DNA from: Lenisia limosa
Lineage: Eukaryota > Breviatea
NCBI GenBank assembly: GCA_001655205.1
Contig: LPNZ01008300.1
Coordinates: 1-29,953 of the forward strand
Direction: 5' to 3'
DNA: 29,953 nt
Numbering within the stretch: position 1 is the stretch's first letter; every line of letters starts with the position of its first letter. The notes beneath the pieces were generated by a model that saw only the letters and a list, made by a program, of their open reading frames with translations, ran no database searches and was not told the DNA's origin. Of the stretch, positions 1 through 9,134 are shown in pieces. Made by a program: the position numbers and the translations under genes.

Positions 1-754
1 GTGGTTCAGATCTAAAAAGATGAGATGTTTGCTAATTACCAGACAAGGAAATCATGAACAAAATGCCCAGTCCAAAAAAGCAGGAATATAGCAGTTATTC
101 AAAGTGTGATCATCCATGGATAAAGATGCACATCAGGTCAGAAACTGCGCTTCAAGAAAGAAAAAAATGAGCTCACCAGTGACACTAACGATAGGAATAA
201 ACTCGGTCACAATTAACATTGAGAACAGTTCACCATACGAATGCAAGGTTGGAGAGTCCTAGATATATGAGAAACAATTATTCATGTGCCAAGTGGTAAG
301 TCACATTCAAACAAATTCTCGGGAATATAGCATACAAGTTTAACACCCCAGTCATTGATTGACTAAGACGCTGATGAAAGATGCATATTGAAAAAAAACA
401 GAACAAAAATAGACCAACCTGTCAAGTTTGGTTGACATGTTCATCATAATGACAAGGTAAAAAAGGAGAAAGAAGCAGAAAAGGGTTGAAACAGAAAAAA
501 AAAAAAATACTACAAAGGGGAATCTTCCAGTTCAGTTCAGTTCATTTGCGGATTTACCCTTTTAGCCTCACACCCCCAAATCTACCAAAAATCCCAAAAA
601 CCTGCCCATTCCCCCCCATCCCACCACACATATTGTTTAAATAGTTGTTTGATTAAATAACATCAAAAAAGTATATAAGCCACAGATCACAGAGTAACAA
701 GAAGTCGACACCTAAACTGAGCCAGAACTGAGCAGGCATTGTCATTTGATCATT
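1..754. other. Non-coding stretch upstream of the RCC1 gene
   Basis: I find no convincing exon on either strand. The sequence is A-rich, with short A and C homopolymers near 490-505 and 600-620. The last 100 bases presumably hold the promoter and 5' leader of the gene starting at 755. A small terminal exon of a gene lying off the window cannot be excluded. Confidence 0.5.
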
Positions 755-3700
755 ATGATTTATTATATGTATCTCTCGCTTATCCTGGGACTTTTTCTGG
801 GAGCTGTTTGTGGTGCCTCACAATCAATGTATGTTATTAATGTTTTGTCACGGCTGATCAAGAGATTGACAGGCCCCTTGTTGTTTTCTTCGTTCCCTCA
901 TGGTTCAACAGATACACTTCAGATATATTATATTTTTAGAGTTGTTTCCCAGAGTGGTGCACAGATTGGGCTCTCAGAGCCCCAGGATGCAAACCATGCG
1001 GCCACATATGGAGGTAACAGGGTTAACGGGAGTTTATCTGTGTGTGTTTNNNNNNNNNNNNNNNNNNNNNNNNNNNNNNNNNNNNNNNNNNNNNNNNNNN
1101 NNNNNNNNNNNNNNNNNNNNNNNNNNNNNNNNNNNNNNNNNNNNNNNNNNNNNNNNNNNNNNNNNNNNNNNNNNNNNNNNNAGGTACTAATCACGGGAGG
1201 CAAACTTAGAGCTGCAATTCTGTGCAGTTCCCATCTTCGGCTGTACTTATTCTTCCCAATAGTTGTGCGTTGTTTGGCATCACCCCCCGTTTCGCCTGGA
1301 CTAACAGTTACCCTTGAAAACTTTCGCTTTATTAGCGATGGTACCCAGGCTGAAGTTGTGATTAATGGTTTGTTGAGGGTCTTATACCATTAGGCAGACT
1401 CACTCCCGTAGGAACTTGCGCTGAGGGTTATATCACACCATCTTCAAAGACCATGACATGCAGCTATTCAACTGGATGGGATGATGTGGCCCAATGCACC
1501 ATTGGTGAGCAAGCTATGACTCGTGTTTTTGTGCTATCTTGGATATCTATGACCAAATAGTGAAGTGCCCCGTTGATTTTGGAGAGACTTCCTCTAGCTC
1601 TTGCTCAGGTTAGTGACCGTTTGATTGTATTTACTCTAAAGGTGAATCTGACTTCAATACTGTCTGCACCTACACTTGCAGCGGGTCAGTAGTCCCACGT
1701 TCAAGGGTATTCGGGGGCTTTTTATTCTGTTCTTCATATGGTTAGTCATCCCACAGATTTGTCAATCAAGTGGAAGCTTCTCTGGTCACCCAGTCTGTAA
1801 ACAAGGTAATTATTCACATATCCCCCTCCCCGAATCACTAGTGACCGTGGTAAGTCTTGATCGATTTTCTGGGGGAAATCTAATTCATCTTGGTCAAGAA
1901 TTACCACTGTCACCTTATGTATGTAATAAGTGCCATTATGGAGCTTGCCCCATTTGTTTCAATCAATACTCATTGATCAGGAAGTATATCATTGTGTGGA
2001 AGTGATAGTGACGGACAACTCGGCAATCAGGTTTGCTTGTCGCTTTTTTCATTCAATTTGGCTTCATGTTTTCAGCATTCGTTTTTTCTCTCGTTTTTTT
2101 GACATATTAGACTTCAGATGTGTCAGTTCTTTATCCAGCCCAAACTCTGATTAACTCTGCAAACGGTTTCTCGGACTCGATTTCCATTATTCGACCGAGT
2201 GGAAGAAGTACTTGTGTGCTCACTGGTGGACAGAAAGTCATTTGCGTCGGCAACAACCAGCATGGGCAGGTCAAAGACAGCGAAGATTTGATAGTGACAA
2301 CTCCTGAGATGCGAATTGACTTTGACGTCATGTCTGAAATTGTAGTCGACTTTGTGGCATCTTCTGCATCTTATTCCGCTTTGCTTGGTCTGTGATACCT
2401 GACCTTTAAATTTATATTCAGATTCCGGACGTTTGTTCACATGGGGCTACAATGATCATCACCAACTTCTCAGAAGTGATAATCACAAAATTCCTTTAGA
2501 AGTTGGAAAAAACTGCATTTCTCACATTTAGGTCACTTTTCCTGACTCTCGACACGCAGTTCTTGTGAAATCATCATTTTTTGCTACTGTTGTAGTTTTA
2601 GGTATGCCGCCCCTTGTTCCCATTATTCTAACCTCTTTTCAGATAATGGTCAGTATTATGGAGCGGGGTATAATGATAGAGGAGCTATTGTCAGCCCAAC
2701 TGGTGCAATGTCCGGGCCTCAAATACTTGACTTCAGCTTGCCATTGGAAGAAGTCGGTTTAGCTTGTCTTTTTCTGAGCCTCAAGCTTTCGTATTAACTC
2801 ATTAGACGAGTCCAATGAAGGGATACTATCCTGGATATAGTGCAAGCCTTTTGCTTACTGGTAAGTTGTTCTTGGCGATATTGACTATATAGAGTCGGGA
2901 AATGTATACGTCAAGGGCACAACGCAAGCATCAGCGTGTGGAACTGCATCAGGTTTAACTTTCACCAAGGTATTTATTTATCAGCCCTGAATTGTTATTT
3001 TTCTGTTTTTTACACAGCTCTTTTTCACTTCCCTAAACAGAATCATGCATCACTCCAAGGAAACGTTGAAATGTTCTCATGCACTTACACGTCTTGCCTC
3101 TTTTTCCTGAGTAAGTCACATACAGATTGGTTTATTTTTCAGAAAATGGAGACATTCACATGTGCTCAGCCCGTAACGACAATATTCCTGGCCATGCATC
3201 CTCATCATCTACTCCAGTATGTTGTTCGAATGCTAAAATTGACTGAGTACCAGATCGACATCACAACTGCGGCTAATGCAAACTGCCTTCCTGGTAAAAC
3301 TGTCACTAAGATTGAAAGCTCTTATGACATCACCCATTTCCTTTGGGGAGGTTGGAGGGGTGGGGCACAATTAGAATGGGTTACCTCAAGCGTAAGAAAA
3401 TTCTAACTTTTTTTCAACTCTCGCTGAAATCACTCCACCCAATTCTGAACCTTTTGTTTTTTCAAAAAAGGGCCTCAAAAAGTTGAAAAATTGAGGAAGA
3501 ATAGGGGGACCTATTGAAAATGTCCAAAAGCTTCAAGAATGTTTGAAAAAATGGCAAAAAAAAAATCCCTTATACTCGAGTCTCAATACTGTAACTAATC
3601 TTTTAGAATGTAATCCTAATAAGGTGTTCGGCATCTGCCCTGGCCAATACCCCTATGGTGTTTGTTCGGATGATTCAACCCCGATTTCGAACTCAGTAGG

Positions 3701-3816
3701 GTGGTAGATTGCTACGGGTGAAAACACTAACAAAACAGGTAGTTACCGTCTTTGATTCTGACACTCCAATTCTGGACATTCAAGGAGGGTTCAGCCATGC
3801 TGCTATAATGACATAG
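755..3816 (+). CDS. Secreted sushi (CCP) + seven-bladed RCC1 propeller protein
   Basis: A predicted secreted or surface protein. ATG 755 (or 767) opens a signal peptide with the hydrophobic core LSLILGLFLGAVCG. The next exons are interrupted by the N-run and are not resolved. From 1263 the frame is consistent over 18 exons ending 1367, 1504, 1608, 1706, 1849, 1918, 2030, 2387, 2501, 2601, 2752, 2860, 2969, 3110, 3216, 3350, 3695 and 3816, giving about 522 residues. Two sushi modules come first: Cys at VRCLASPP, PVGTCAEGY, KTMTC, DDVAQC, then VKCP to HPVC. Seven RCC1-type hairpins follow: CGSDSDGQLG, CVGNNQHGQV, TWGYNDHHQL, GAGYNDRGAI, YVKGTTQ, MCSARNDNIPG and FGICPGQYPYG. A final GGFSHAAI strand is what closes a propeller. 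The domain calls are firm. The ligand or function is unknown. The 20-nt exon 1899-1918 and the 26-nt intron 1368-1393 are the weakest joins. AT-rich palindromes follow the stop. Confidence 0.85.
1050..1181. other. Assembly gap (132 N)
   Basis: A run of N directly after a TG-rich tract. It removes part of the RCC1 gene between the signal peptide and the first sushi module. Confidence 0.99.
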
Positions 3817-3982
3817 ACTTGTTATAAATATTTTGTACTTGTATATTGTTATATATGATATACTATATCATATGATAATGATCTTCTTTTTTTTTTGTTT
3901 TTTTAATTGTATCTCCCCGATGTTCTTGTCAAAATGATATTATTAAAAGATACAAAGGTCTATACTACACGAATTGGCGTAT

Positions 3983-4895
3983 TTATACATAAATGAGGCT
4001 TCCAGGAGAAAGAGGCCCTTCAAATCTTAGCTGCGGGTGAGGATCATGAGTGGTTGTGTCGAAGCCAAGACCTGTGTGAACAGTGGGGCCCAAAGTTTCT
4101 TCAGTACCACAATCGGGCGTCTGTTGGACATTAGAGTATGTTACAGCAACCAACAGCCCTACCAATAAATGGGAAACCGCAACAACGCCCTGTTTTGTTA
4201 TGTATGACCATCCTAATGCATAAGGGGAAGTTTGTAAAAATGCATGAAACAAAAAGCAAAATAATAACACAAGACCAAACCTGTGTTTTGGATCAGAACA
4301 GGAATCACAGTGGCATTATGAATTGGAAGGAAGTAAGACCTGTAGATCTGTAGAATTAGAAAAAGCAATCATTAAAACAAACTTCAACTGATTGGTGAAG
4401 ACCAAAAACATTGATAACTGGAGAGGATCCAAGAATTCGAATATTGTCAAGCTTCAAGCTGGAAAAAGGCTCACTGAAAATGAGGGGAAACATTCAAGAG
4501 GACCTTACAAAGAATTAAACATTGCCATTGAATAGCCAGAGCGGGAAAGTACTAGTTGATTAAACGGAGAGGAATAGATGTAAGCCTACACTCAATTTTA
4601 GCCTCTTCAACAAGGCAGAGTTTATAAAGAATAAGGGACGCGTATTTTTTTAAGGAAACAATTGTTGGAGACTGATAGCCTTCCGCCTGAAATTAGAACT
4701 TTCACAAACTTCGTCCGTGGCCTTCAAGGTGACTTTAGAAGACGGCATTCCAACCAGTGAGACACATGAGGAAGAGTGAACCTAAAAGATTATGACTGTC
4801 AGGGCCTGTCCAAGATGAGGACTGCCAGGGCCTGTATTACAACAGGCTTACGTAAAGATCAGTCGACGGCGGAACAACTAATCTGGTTTTCCAAA
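3983..4895 (-). CDS. Unidentified membrane or secretory protein, C-terminal block
   Basis: Five or more exons read in phase on the minus strand. In protein order they give STDLY, VHSSSCVSLVGMPSSKVTL, AEGYQSPTIVSLKKYASL, LSRSGYSMAMFNSFEPFSSL, ILGSSPVINVFGLHQSVE, IYRSYFLPIHNATVIPVL, then the last exon GWSYITKQGVVAVSHLLVGL. The last exon holds one moderately hydrophobic segment (VVAVSHLLVGLLVAVTY) and a polar tail ending SLIYV at TAA 3983-3985. A 42-nt stretch inside it (GTAGGG...CAACAG) is open in frame and also has GT-AG ends, so retention is uncertain. HNAT is a potential glycosylation site. I do not recognise the family. It is probably the 3' part of the gene that starts at 6228, because both blocks lie on one strand and the space between is filled by a repeat like one found inside another intron. 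No start codon was found for it as a separate gene. Confidence 0.6.
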
Positions 4896-5204
4896 ACCAA
4901 TTCATAGAACATCCAAGCTCAACCTGAAAACTATAAGCAAGATGTAGGGATGATAGTGGGGGCGGGGGGGTATTGATGGTATTTATCCACAAACCGTAAT
5001 TGTCTTCTGAAAACTTGAAGCGACTAAATAGGATAACAATTACTTTTTTAAAAACACAAATTATATCAGATATACATAAGTATAGTGATAGTACATGATT
5101 AATTTCGAATATTGCTCAACAATGTATTACTTGTATATGAGGTATTTTAATCCATATCCACGAGTGATATGATCATACGACCAATTTTTGACCTTCTTTT
5201 GATA

Positions 5205-5430
5205 AAAGCATGTAGGATTACGCATGGGTTGGAATTATTTTTCGAAGAAATTGGATAACTCTTTCTCAGTCTTGTGTTGAATGTTAATTAGATAGATAAA
5301 TAAGTATAAAGCTATTGTACATGGGAATCCGTGTCTAAAAAGTCTAAAGTATAGCTAGACGTAAGACGTAGGATTTACACCATTTCCTACGTACTTCTCC
5401 AAAAGTTGTCAGTTCTTTATAAATGCTGTT
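5205..5430 (+). repeat. Dispersed repeat R1, copy a
   Basis: Shares ordered blocks with the reverse complement of 10760-11042: GTAGGATTACG, GGATAACTCTTTCTCAGTC, GATTCCGTGTC (GATTCCGCGTC in the other copy), CCATTTCCTACGTACTTCTCC (CCATTTACTACGTGCTTCTCC). Spacers between blocks differ in length and sequence, so the copies are old. No ORF and no long terminal inverted repeat were seen, which suggests a non-autonomous element. It lies between the two blocks of the minus-strand gene. Confidence 0.75.
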
Positions 5431-5481
5431 AAGCGAGGTTCTGAGAAGAAAATCGTGTATTTACATAAACACTCTATGAGT

Positions 5482-5531
5482 TACTAGAGGAGATCTAGGG
5501 GTGACAACCTGTCTTTTCAGTATGCAATAAG
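5482..5531 (-). repeat. Inverted degenerate copy of a nearby exon
   Basis: AGGAGATCTAGG followed by GACAACCTGTCTTTT on the plus strand is the near reverse complement of 5726-5775, which contains the exon encoding DLGGQPVFC of the gene starting at 6228. One inserted base breaks the frame in this copy. The similarity extends weakly for about 45-50 nt. Confidence 0.7.
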
Positions 5532-5738
5532 GTGTTAAAGAGAGCAAAGAGAGAGAGAAAAAAAGATGCCTTAAAGAGTCGCTCTGACACCAATCAAGTT
5601 AAATAGGTGTTCTGAAGAGTGAGCCAAGAAAGCTGCCAAAATGGGTGGAAAACAAACTTTTCTCATCAGAAAAGCCTCTCTTCTTCCTCTTCCTTCCCTG
5701 ACTTATGTATCATATTGATTTTTTGTAAATATTGGCAC

Positions 5739-6228
5739 TGCAAAAGACAGGTTGTCCGCCTAGATCTCCTATACTACCCCATGCTTCCGTCCAGTCTTAC
5801 TGATATCATTGAGAAGTTGACCAACATCAGTTCCATCTTTGGAAGGATCAATTGTCACAACTAACCGTGAATCGGGGTTCAAACAATGGCCAACATCCTT
5901 CCCTAAATTGTATGATTATTTACAAGATGAGACCAAGATGACAAAGCTTCTGCCACCTGCTCCCACCATCCAGCGTTAAGGAAGTCAGCTCCGCTAGAAG
6001 GAGGTTAACTCAAGAGCAAAAAAAAAAGGAGGGGTACCTGAATTTGAAAGAATTGTAGACGCAGTGATATCCGTCGAAGTCAGCTGGTCGATGGATGCAA
6101 ACTTTGAATAATCTAAGTTGGTGAATGACAAAATAACAGGTCAAAAACCAACATTCGCCAGAGTTGTTTACGATAAAAGAGCTTCCAAGAAAGAAAAGTA
6201 AAGCAATAGTCGCAAACACTTTCAGCAT
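5739..6228 (-). CDS. Unidentified secreted protein, N-terminal block
   Basis: ATG 6228 opens a signal peptide, MLKVFATIALLFFLGSS. Exons in phase are 6228-6153, 6101-6038, 5993-5924, 5897-5801 and 5768-5739, separated by introns of 48, 44, 26, 32 and 29 nt. The mature part reads FCIHRPADFDGYHCV, GADFLNAGWWEQVAEALSS, DVGHCLNPDSRLVVTIDPS, DGTDVGQLLNDIS and RDLGGQPVFC. Several cysteines and the signal peptide fit an extracytoplasmic or ER-lumen protein. I do not recognise the family. The gene continues downstream; the likely remainder is the block at 3983-4895. It is divergent from the TMA16-like gene. Confidence 0.65.
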
Positions 6229-6483
6229 TTTGTTAGATGATTGTATAACTGTTGTTGTAAGATTGTATGATATCTGCCTAAAATGAGGGCAAAGCCAACA
6301 ACAAAATTCGCACATAAAAATTGGCCCGGTCTGATGTACCACCAATTCCACGATTTCTCATTGACCTTCTTCTTTTCTCAGTCACTTCTCAGTACTCACA
6401 CGTGACTCACAAATTCGTAACTAAACTGTTTTTTTGCTGTTTAGTTGCACCTAAGTCACCCCCCCCCCTTAGTTCACCACCAC
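6229..6483. promoter_or_regulatory. Shared divergent promoter region
   Basis: About 255 bp separate the minus-strand start at 6228 from the plus-strand TMA16-like start proposed at 6484. It holds a poly-C tract near 6459-6468 and T-rich stretches. No specific factor site is claimed. Confidence 0.4.
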
Positions 6484-7731
6484 ATGTATCATGGTTGGAG
6501 GACATATATCCGGTCTTTATTACATATCAGGTGAGGAAAGCTAAAACCACTGCCGCAGCCACGAAACAAGCGAAGAAAGTCACCGAAGTTATACACCCGC
6601 ACAGCCGAAAAGCTACTCAGCTGACCAGAAAGGTGGCTTTTTGTTACTTCTGATCTTTTTTTTTTCTTGTTTTTTTAGATTAAACGTGCGGTCAAAAAGA
6701 CTGTCATACGTTCAAAGAATGATGAGAAGAAAAGACCACTAGGTATGTTTTCGATTTGGGCCGGAGCTGTGTGGTCATTGTAATACATATAGTTGGGTGA
6801 AGTAATAGTAAACATAATCGTTATTCTTATTGTTGTTTCTTCTAAAAACGACTGCGTAATCCTCGACTTTCCTTTGCTATATTATATATATCATCTACAA
6901 TATCTTTAGTAAAATCATCAATTGTTGATTTTTCAAAACCAGTTCAAAAGTTGTGGAGAATAATGACTAGCTGGCAAATATTGACTTTCATTTGCTATTA
7001 CTTAGTCTTATTGAGCATTGTTTTCACCAAAATATTCAAGTCGAACGGTGCCAATGGTTCAAGGACGATCTCAAGGATACAAAAGAAGTGTGTATCTCAG
7101 AAGGAATGGTGAGCAATCTTTATTTGTTTGTTCTAATGCCAGGCCAACTCTACTTGCACCCTTTAATAAGTATCAGGTTGCAGAAATGACAGTGCGATTC
7201 CTGGAGAGGAACAGAGAGAGTTACGATGCTGCTCTCGCTGCTAATTCTGCTCGAGGTATTATGTTTCTTTGCACACTGTCCAGAAACGTCGGTTCTCAAT
7301 GTTGCCTTAGAAATTTTTTTTATTTTTTTTCTTCTTTGAATGTTCAACCCACCTAGTCCAATAACTTGTTGCAACGCAATAATTCTACAGGTGGACAACG
7401 ACCGAAAGCTGCGCAGGAGGAAGCTCTGCGGTCTGTCATCGAAGCGGAGAAGCACCTCATAGAGTCTGGCATGGAGATTCCTGATGTCATGGCTAAAAAG
7501 GGGCTCAAAGATCTCCTGTATGGAAGGAAGAGTGGTCTTCAAGCTGAGTCTTTAGTCCTATTGCATTATTCAGTTAACACTGTAGCGCCTGGGATGGCTC
7601 ATATGACAGCATGCCGTCTTTGCCAAAGTTCACAGTACGCCCTTTTTCTGGATAATATTATCTATGTGCCTCAAGACAATATCGTTTATTTTCAAATTCA
7701 TGTTTCCATTTATGACACCCCATCGAACTGA
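6484..7731 (+). CDS. TMA16: TMA16-like translation machinery-associated protein
   Basis: TMA16 proteins bind pre-60S ribosomal particles in eukaryotes. Recognition rests on the ordered motifs EVIHPHSRKATQLTRK (family: IHP.SRKA.Q.TR), RCQWFKDDL (family: WFQ..L), MTVRFLERN, and the C-terminal EKHLIESGMEIPDVMAKKGL (family: GLEIPD). Exons are 6541-6632, 6679-6742, 7041-7108, 7177-7255 and 7391 onward, in phase. The start is uncertain: ATG 6484 with a 47-nt intron to 6541 gives a sensible short N-terminus. After GLKDLLYG the open frame runs to TGA 7731 without family resemblance, so the true C-terminus may be spliced shorter. The intron 6743-7040 is long for this genome (298 nt) and AT-rich. Confidence 0.85.
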
Positions 7732-7996
7732 ACAGAGTGCGCTTCTCCTCAGCAATCACTGGGTCTCATAGACAAAGGGATTTCTCCACTTGAGACCTTG
7801 TCCTACTATTGAGCCACTTATAATCCGTTCTCCCTTTCGAGGACGTTATCAATATTTACGATAATATTATTCTATAAAGCCTTTGATTTCTGCAATTCTA
7901 AATCTCTGGCATCTCTTGAATCTGTGGCACAAGATGGACTAAGGAGGGCATTATGCAGGGGCTTTTATCCTTATTCATGACTCTAATATTTGTAGG

Positions 7997-8130
7997 TATG
8001 CTGGGGAGGCACGCAGAAAGCTGTGTGCACAGAGCTGTAAGGCAAATGATTGGGTGAATTAATATCTAATATCTCTTAAACGTGATGGTGTGGACAGCTT
8101 CGGTCAGAAAATAGCAGTTCTCATCTCTCC
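7997..8130 (+). repeat. Dispersed repeat R2, copy 1
   Basis: Shares GCTGGGGAGGCACGCA, AAAGCTGTGTGCACAG, AGGCAAAT, AAACGTGATGGTGTG and TTCTCAT, in the same order, with 26770-26898. The 3' part GGTGTGGACAGCTTCGGTCA also matches 22837-22858. CTGTG-TG-CACAG can form a small hairpin. No ORF. Confidence 0.8.
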
Positions 8131-8499
8131 AAGATGTAGCATATGATACAATTTATATAAATACTATGTATCCTTCATTGTTTTTTCTTCTTTTCTGTTT
8201 TTTACACGCATACCAACTGCTTCCCCAGACAGTTTTTATTTATTTGCTTCAGTATCTCATTTTTTATAGATCAACCAAAAGTTTATTACCAAGCATACCC
8301 AGTAGTTTTGCTTTTGAAAGTATGGTTTCCAGTTTAAGGTAGATATAGTATACCAAATTGCAGAGTGCTAATGATAACTGCCGGCGTAAAGTGCTTTTCA
8401 TGAATTCGTATGACATCCTGCAGAAGTTCCTACCAGGCTTGTCAAAGGCCTGTATTGGCTCAAGGGGATGCTAGGCGGCCACAACACATTTAAATAATT

Positions 8500-8586
8500 A
8501 CCCCAGGGTGAGGGTGGGGGCGATGAGATGTACCCCAGGGTGAGGGTCGGGGCGATGAGATGTATCAGGTGGGGGCGATGAGATGT
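8500..8586 (+). repeat. 32-bp tandem repeat, about 2.7 copies
   Basis: The unit ACCCCAGGGTGAGG + GTGGGGGCGATGAGATGT occurs twice in full (one G-to-C difference), then a shortened unit keeps only the second half after ATCAG. G-rich on the plus strand. Confidence 0.9.
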
Positions 8587-8646
8587 AAATATTTCTGAAC
8601 CATTGGGTTGTTTGAGTTTCGTTTGAGTTCCACTTAACCCCCCCTT

Positions 8647-8734
8647 CATGGGAAAGTGGGTAAGTAGATAGATAGTATAAACTGATAAACTAATATAAAT
8701 ATAACCTATTCTACTACTTACCCATTGACCCATG
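8647..8734. repeat. Imperfect inverted repeat
   Basis: Arms 8647-8667 and 8714-8734 are complementary at 18 of 21 positions, with a perfect core TGGGTAAGTAG / CTACTTACCCA. The 46-nt loop is AT-rich. Could be a small fold-back element. Confidence 0.75.
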
Positions 8735-8868
8735 TCAAGACTGGGAGACCCATTGGGACAACGAATGGGCAGGCCGGGGTTTTTTAAAAAACCAAACTCT
8801 TTCTTCCCTTTCTGAACTTCTGAACTGCCAAAAACCGGCAAAACTGCAAAACACGAACCCCCCCCCCA

Positions 8869-8969
8869 NNNNNNNNNNNNNNNNNNNNNNNNNNNNNNNN
8901 NNNNNNNNNNNNNNNNNNNNNNNNNNNNNNNNNNNNNNNNNNNNNNNNNNNNNNNNNNNNNNNNNNNNN
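8869..8969. other. Assembly gap (101 N)
   Basis: The N-run follows a poly-C stretch. Probably a sequencing or assembly stop at the homopolymer. Confidence 0.99.
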
Positions 8970-9134
8970 CAGCGTCTTCCACATTTCCCATACCTTCCCC
9001 CCTTTCATCGGCGGCACGTATGTTTGGCCCTCATACTTGGGCCTGTAGAAATGATATTCAAAGCTTGAGGTAGGGTGGAGGCAGGAGATTCGCAGTTATG
9101 AGCATTGCCATATGACAAATTCAGTATCCACAAA

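Larger units (their letters stand above)
4896..5738. other. Probable large intron or spacer with repeats
   Basis: No clear exon is visible except a possible small one near 5600-5700. It contains an R1 repeat copy (5205-5430), an inverted duplicate of a neighbouring exon (5482-5531), a G-run near 4960 and a GA-rich tract near 5540-5562. Confidence 0.5.
7732..9134. other. Repeat-rich intergenic region
   Basis: No gene recognised. It holds an R2 repeat (7997-8130), a 32-bp tandem repeat (8500-8586), an inverted repeat (8647-8734), a 16-bp perfect palindrome GGTTTTTTAAAAAACC (8778-8793) and an assembly gap. The missing 5' exon of the next ankyrin gene may lie in or near the gap. Confidence 0.6.

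Noticed and set aside
8398-8991. Minus-strand open frame of 197 codons
   Set aside because: It runs through N, the tandem repeat and poly-C, and has no domain-like sequence.
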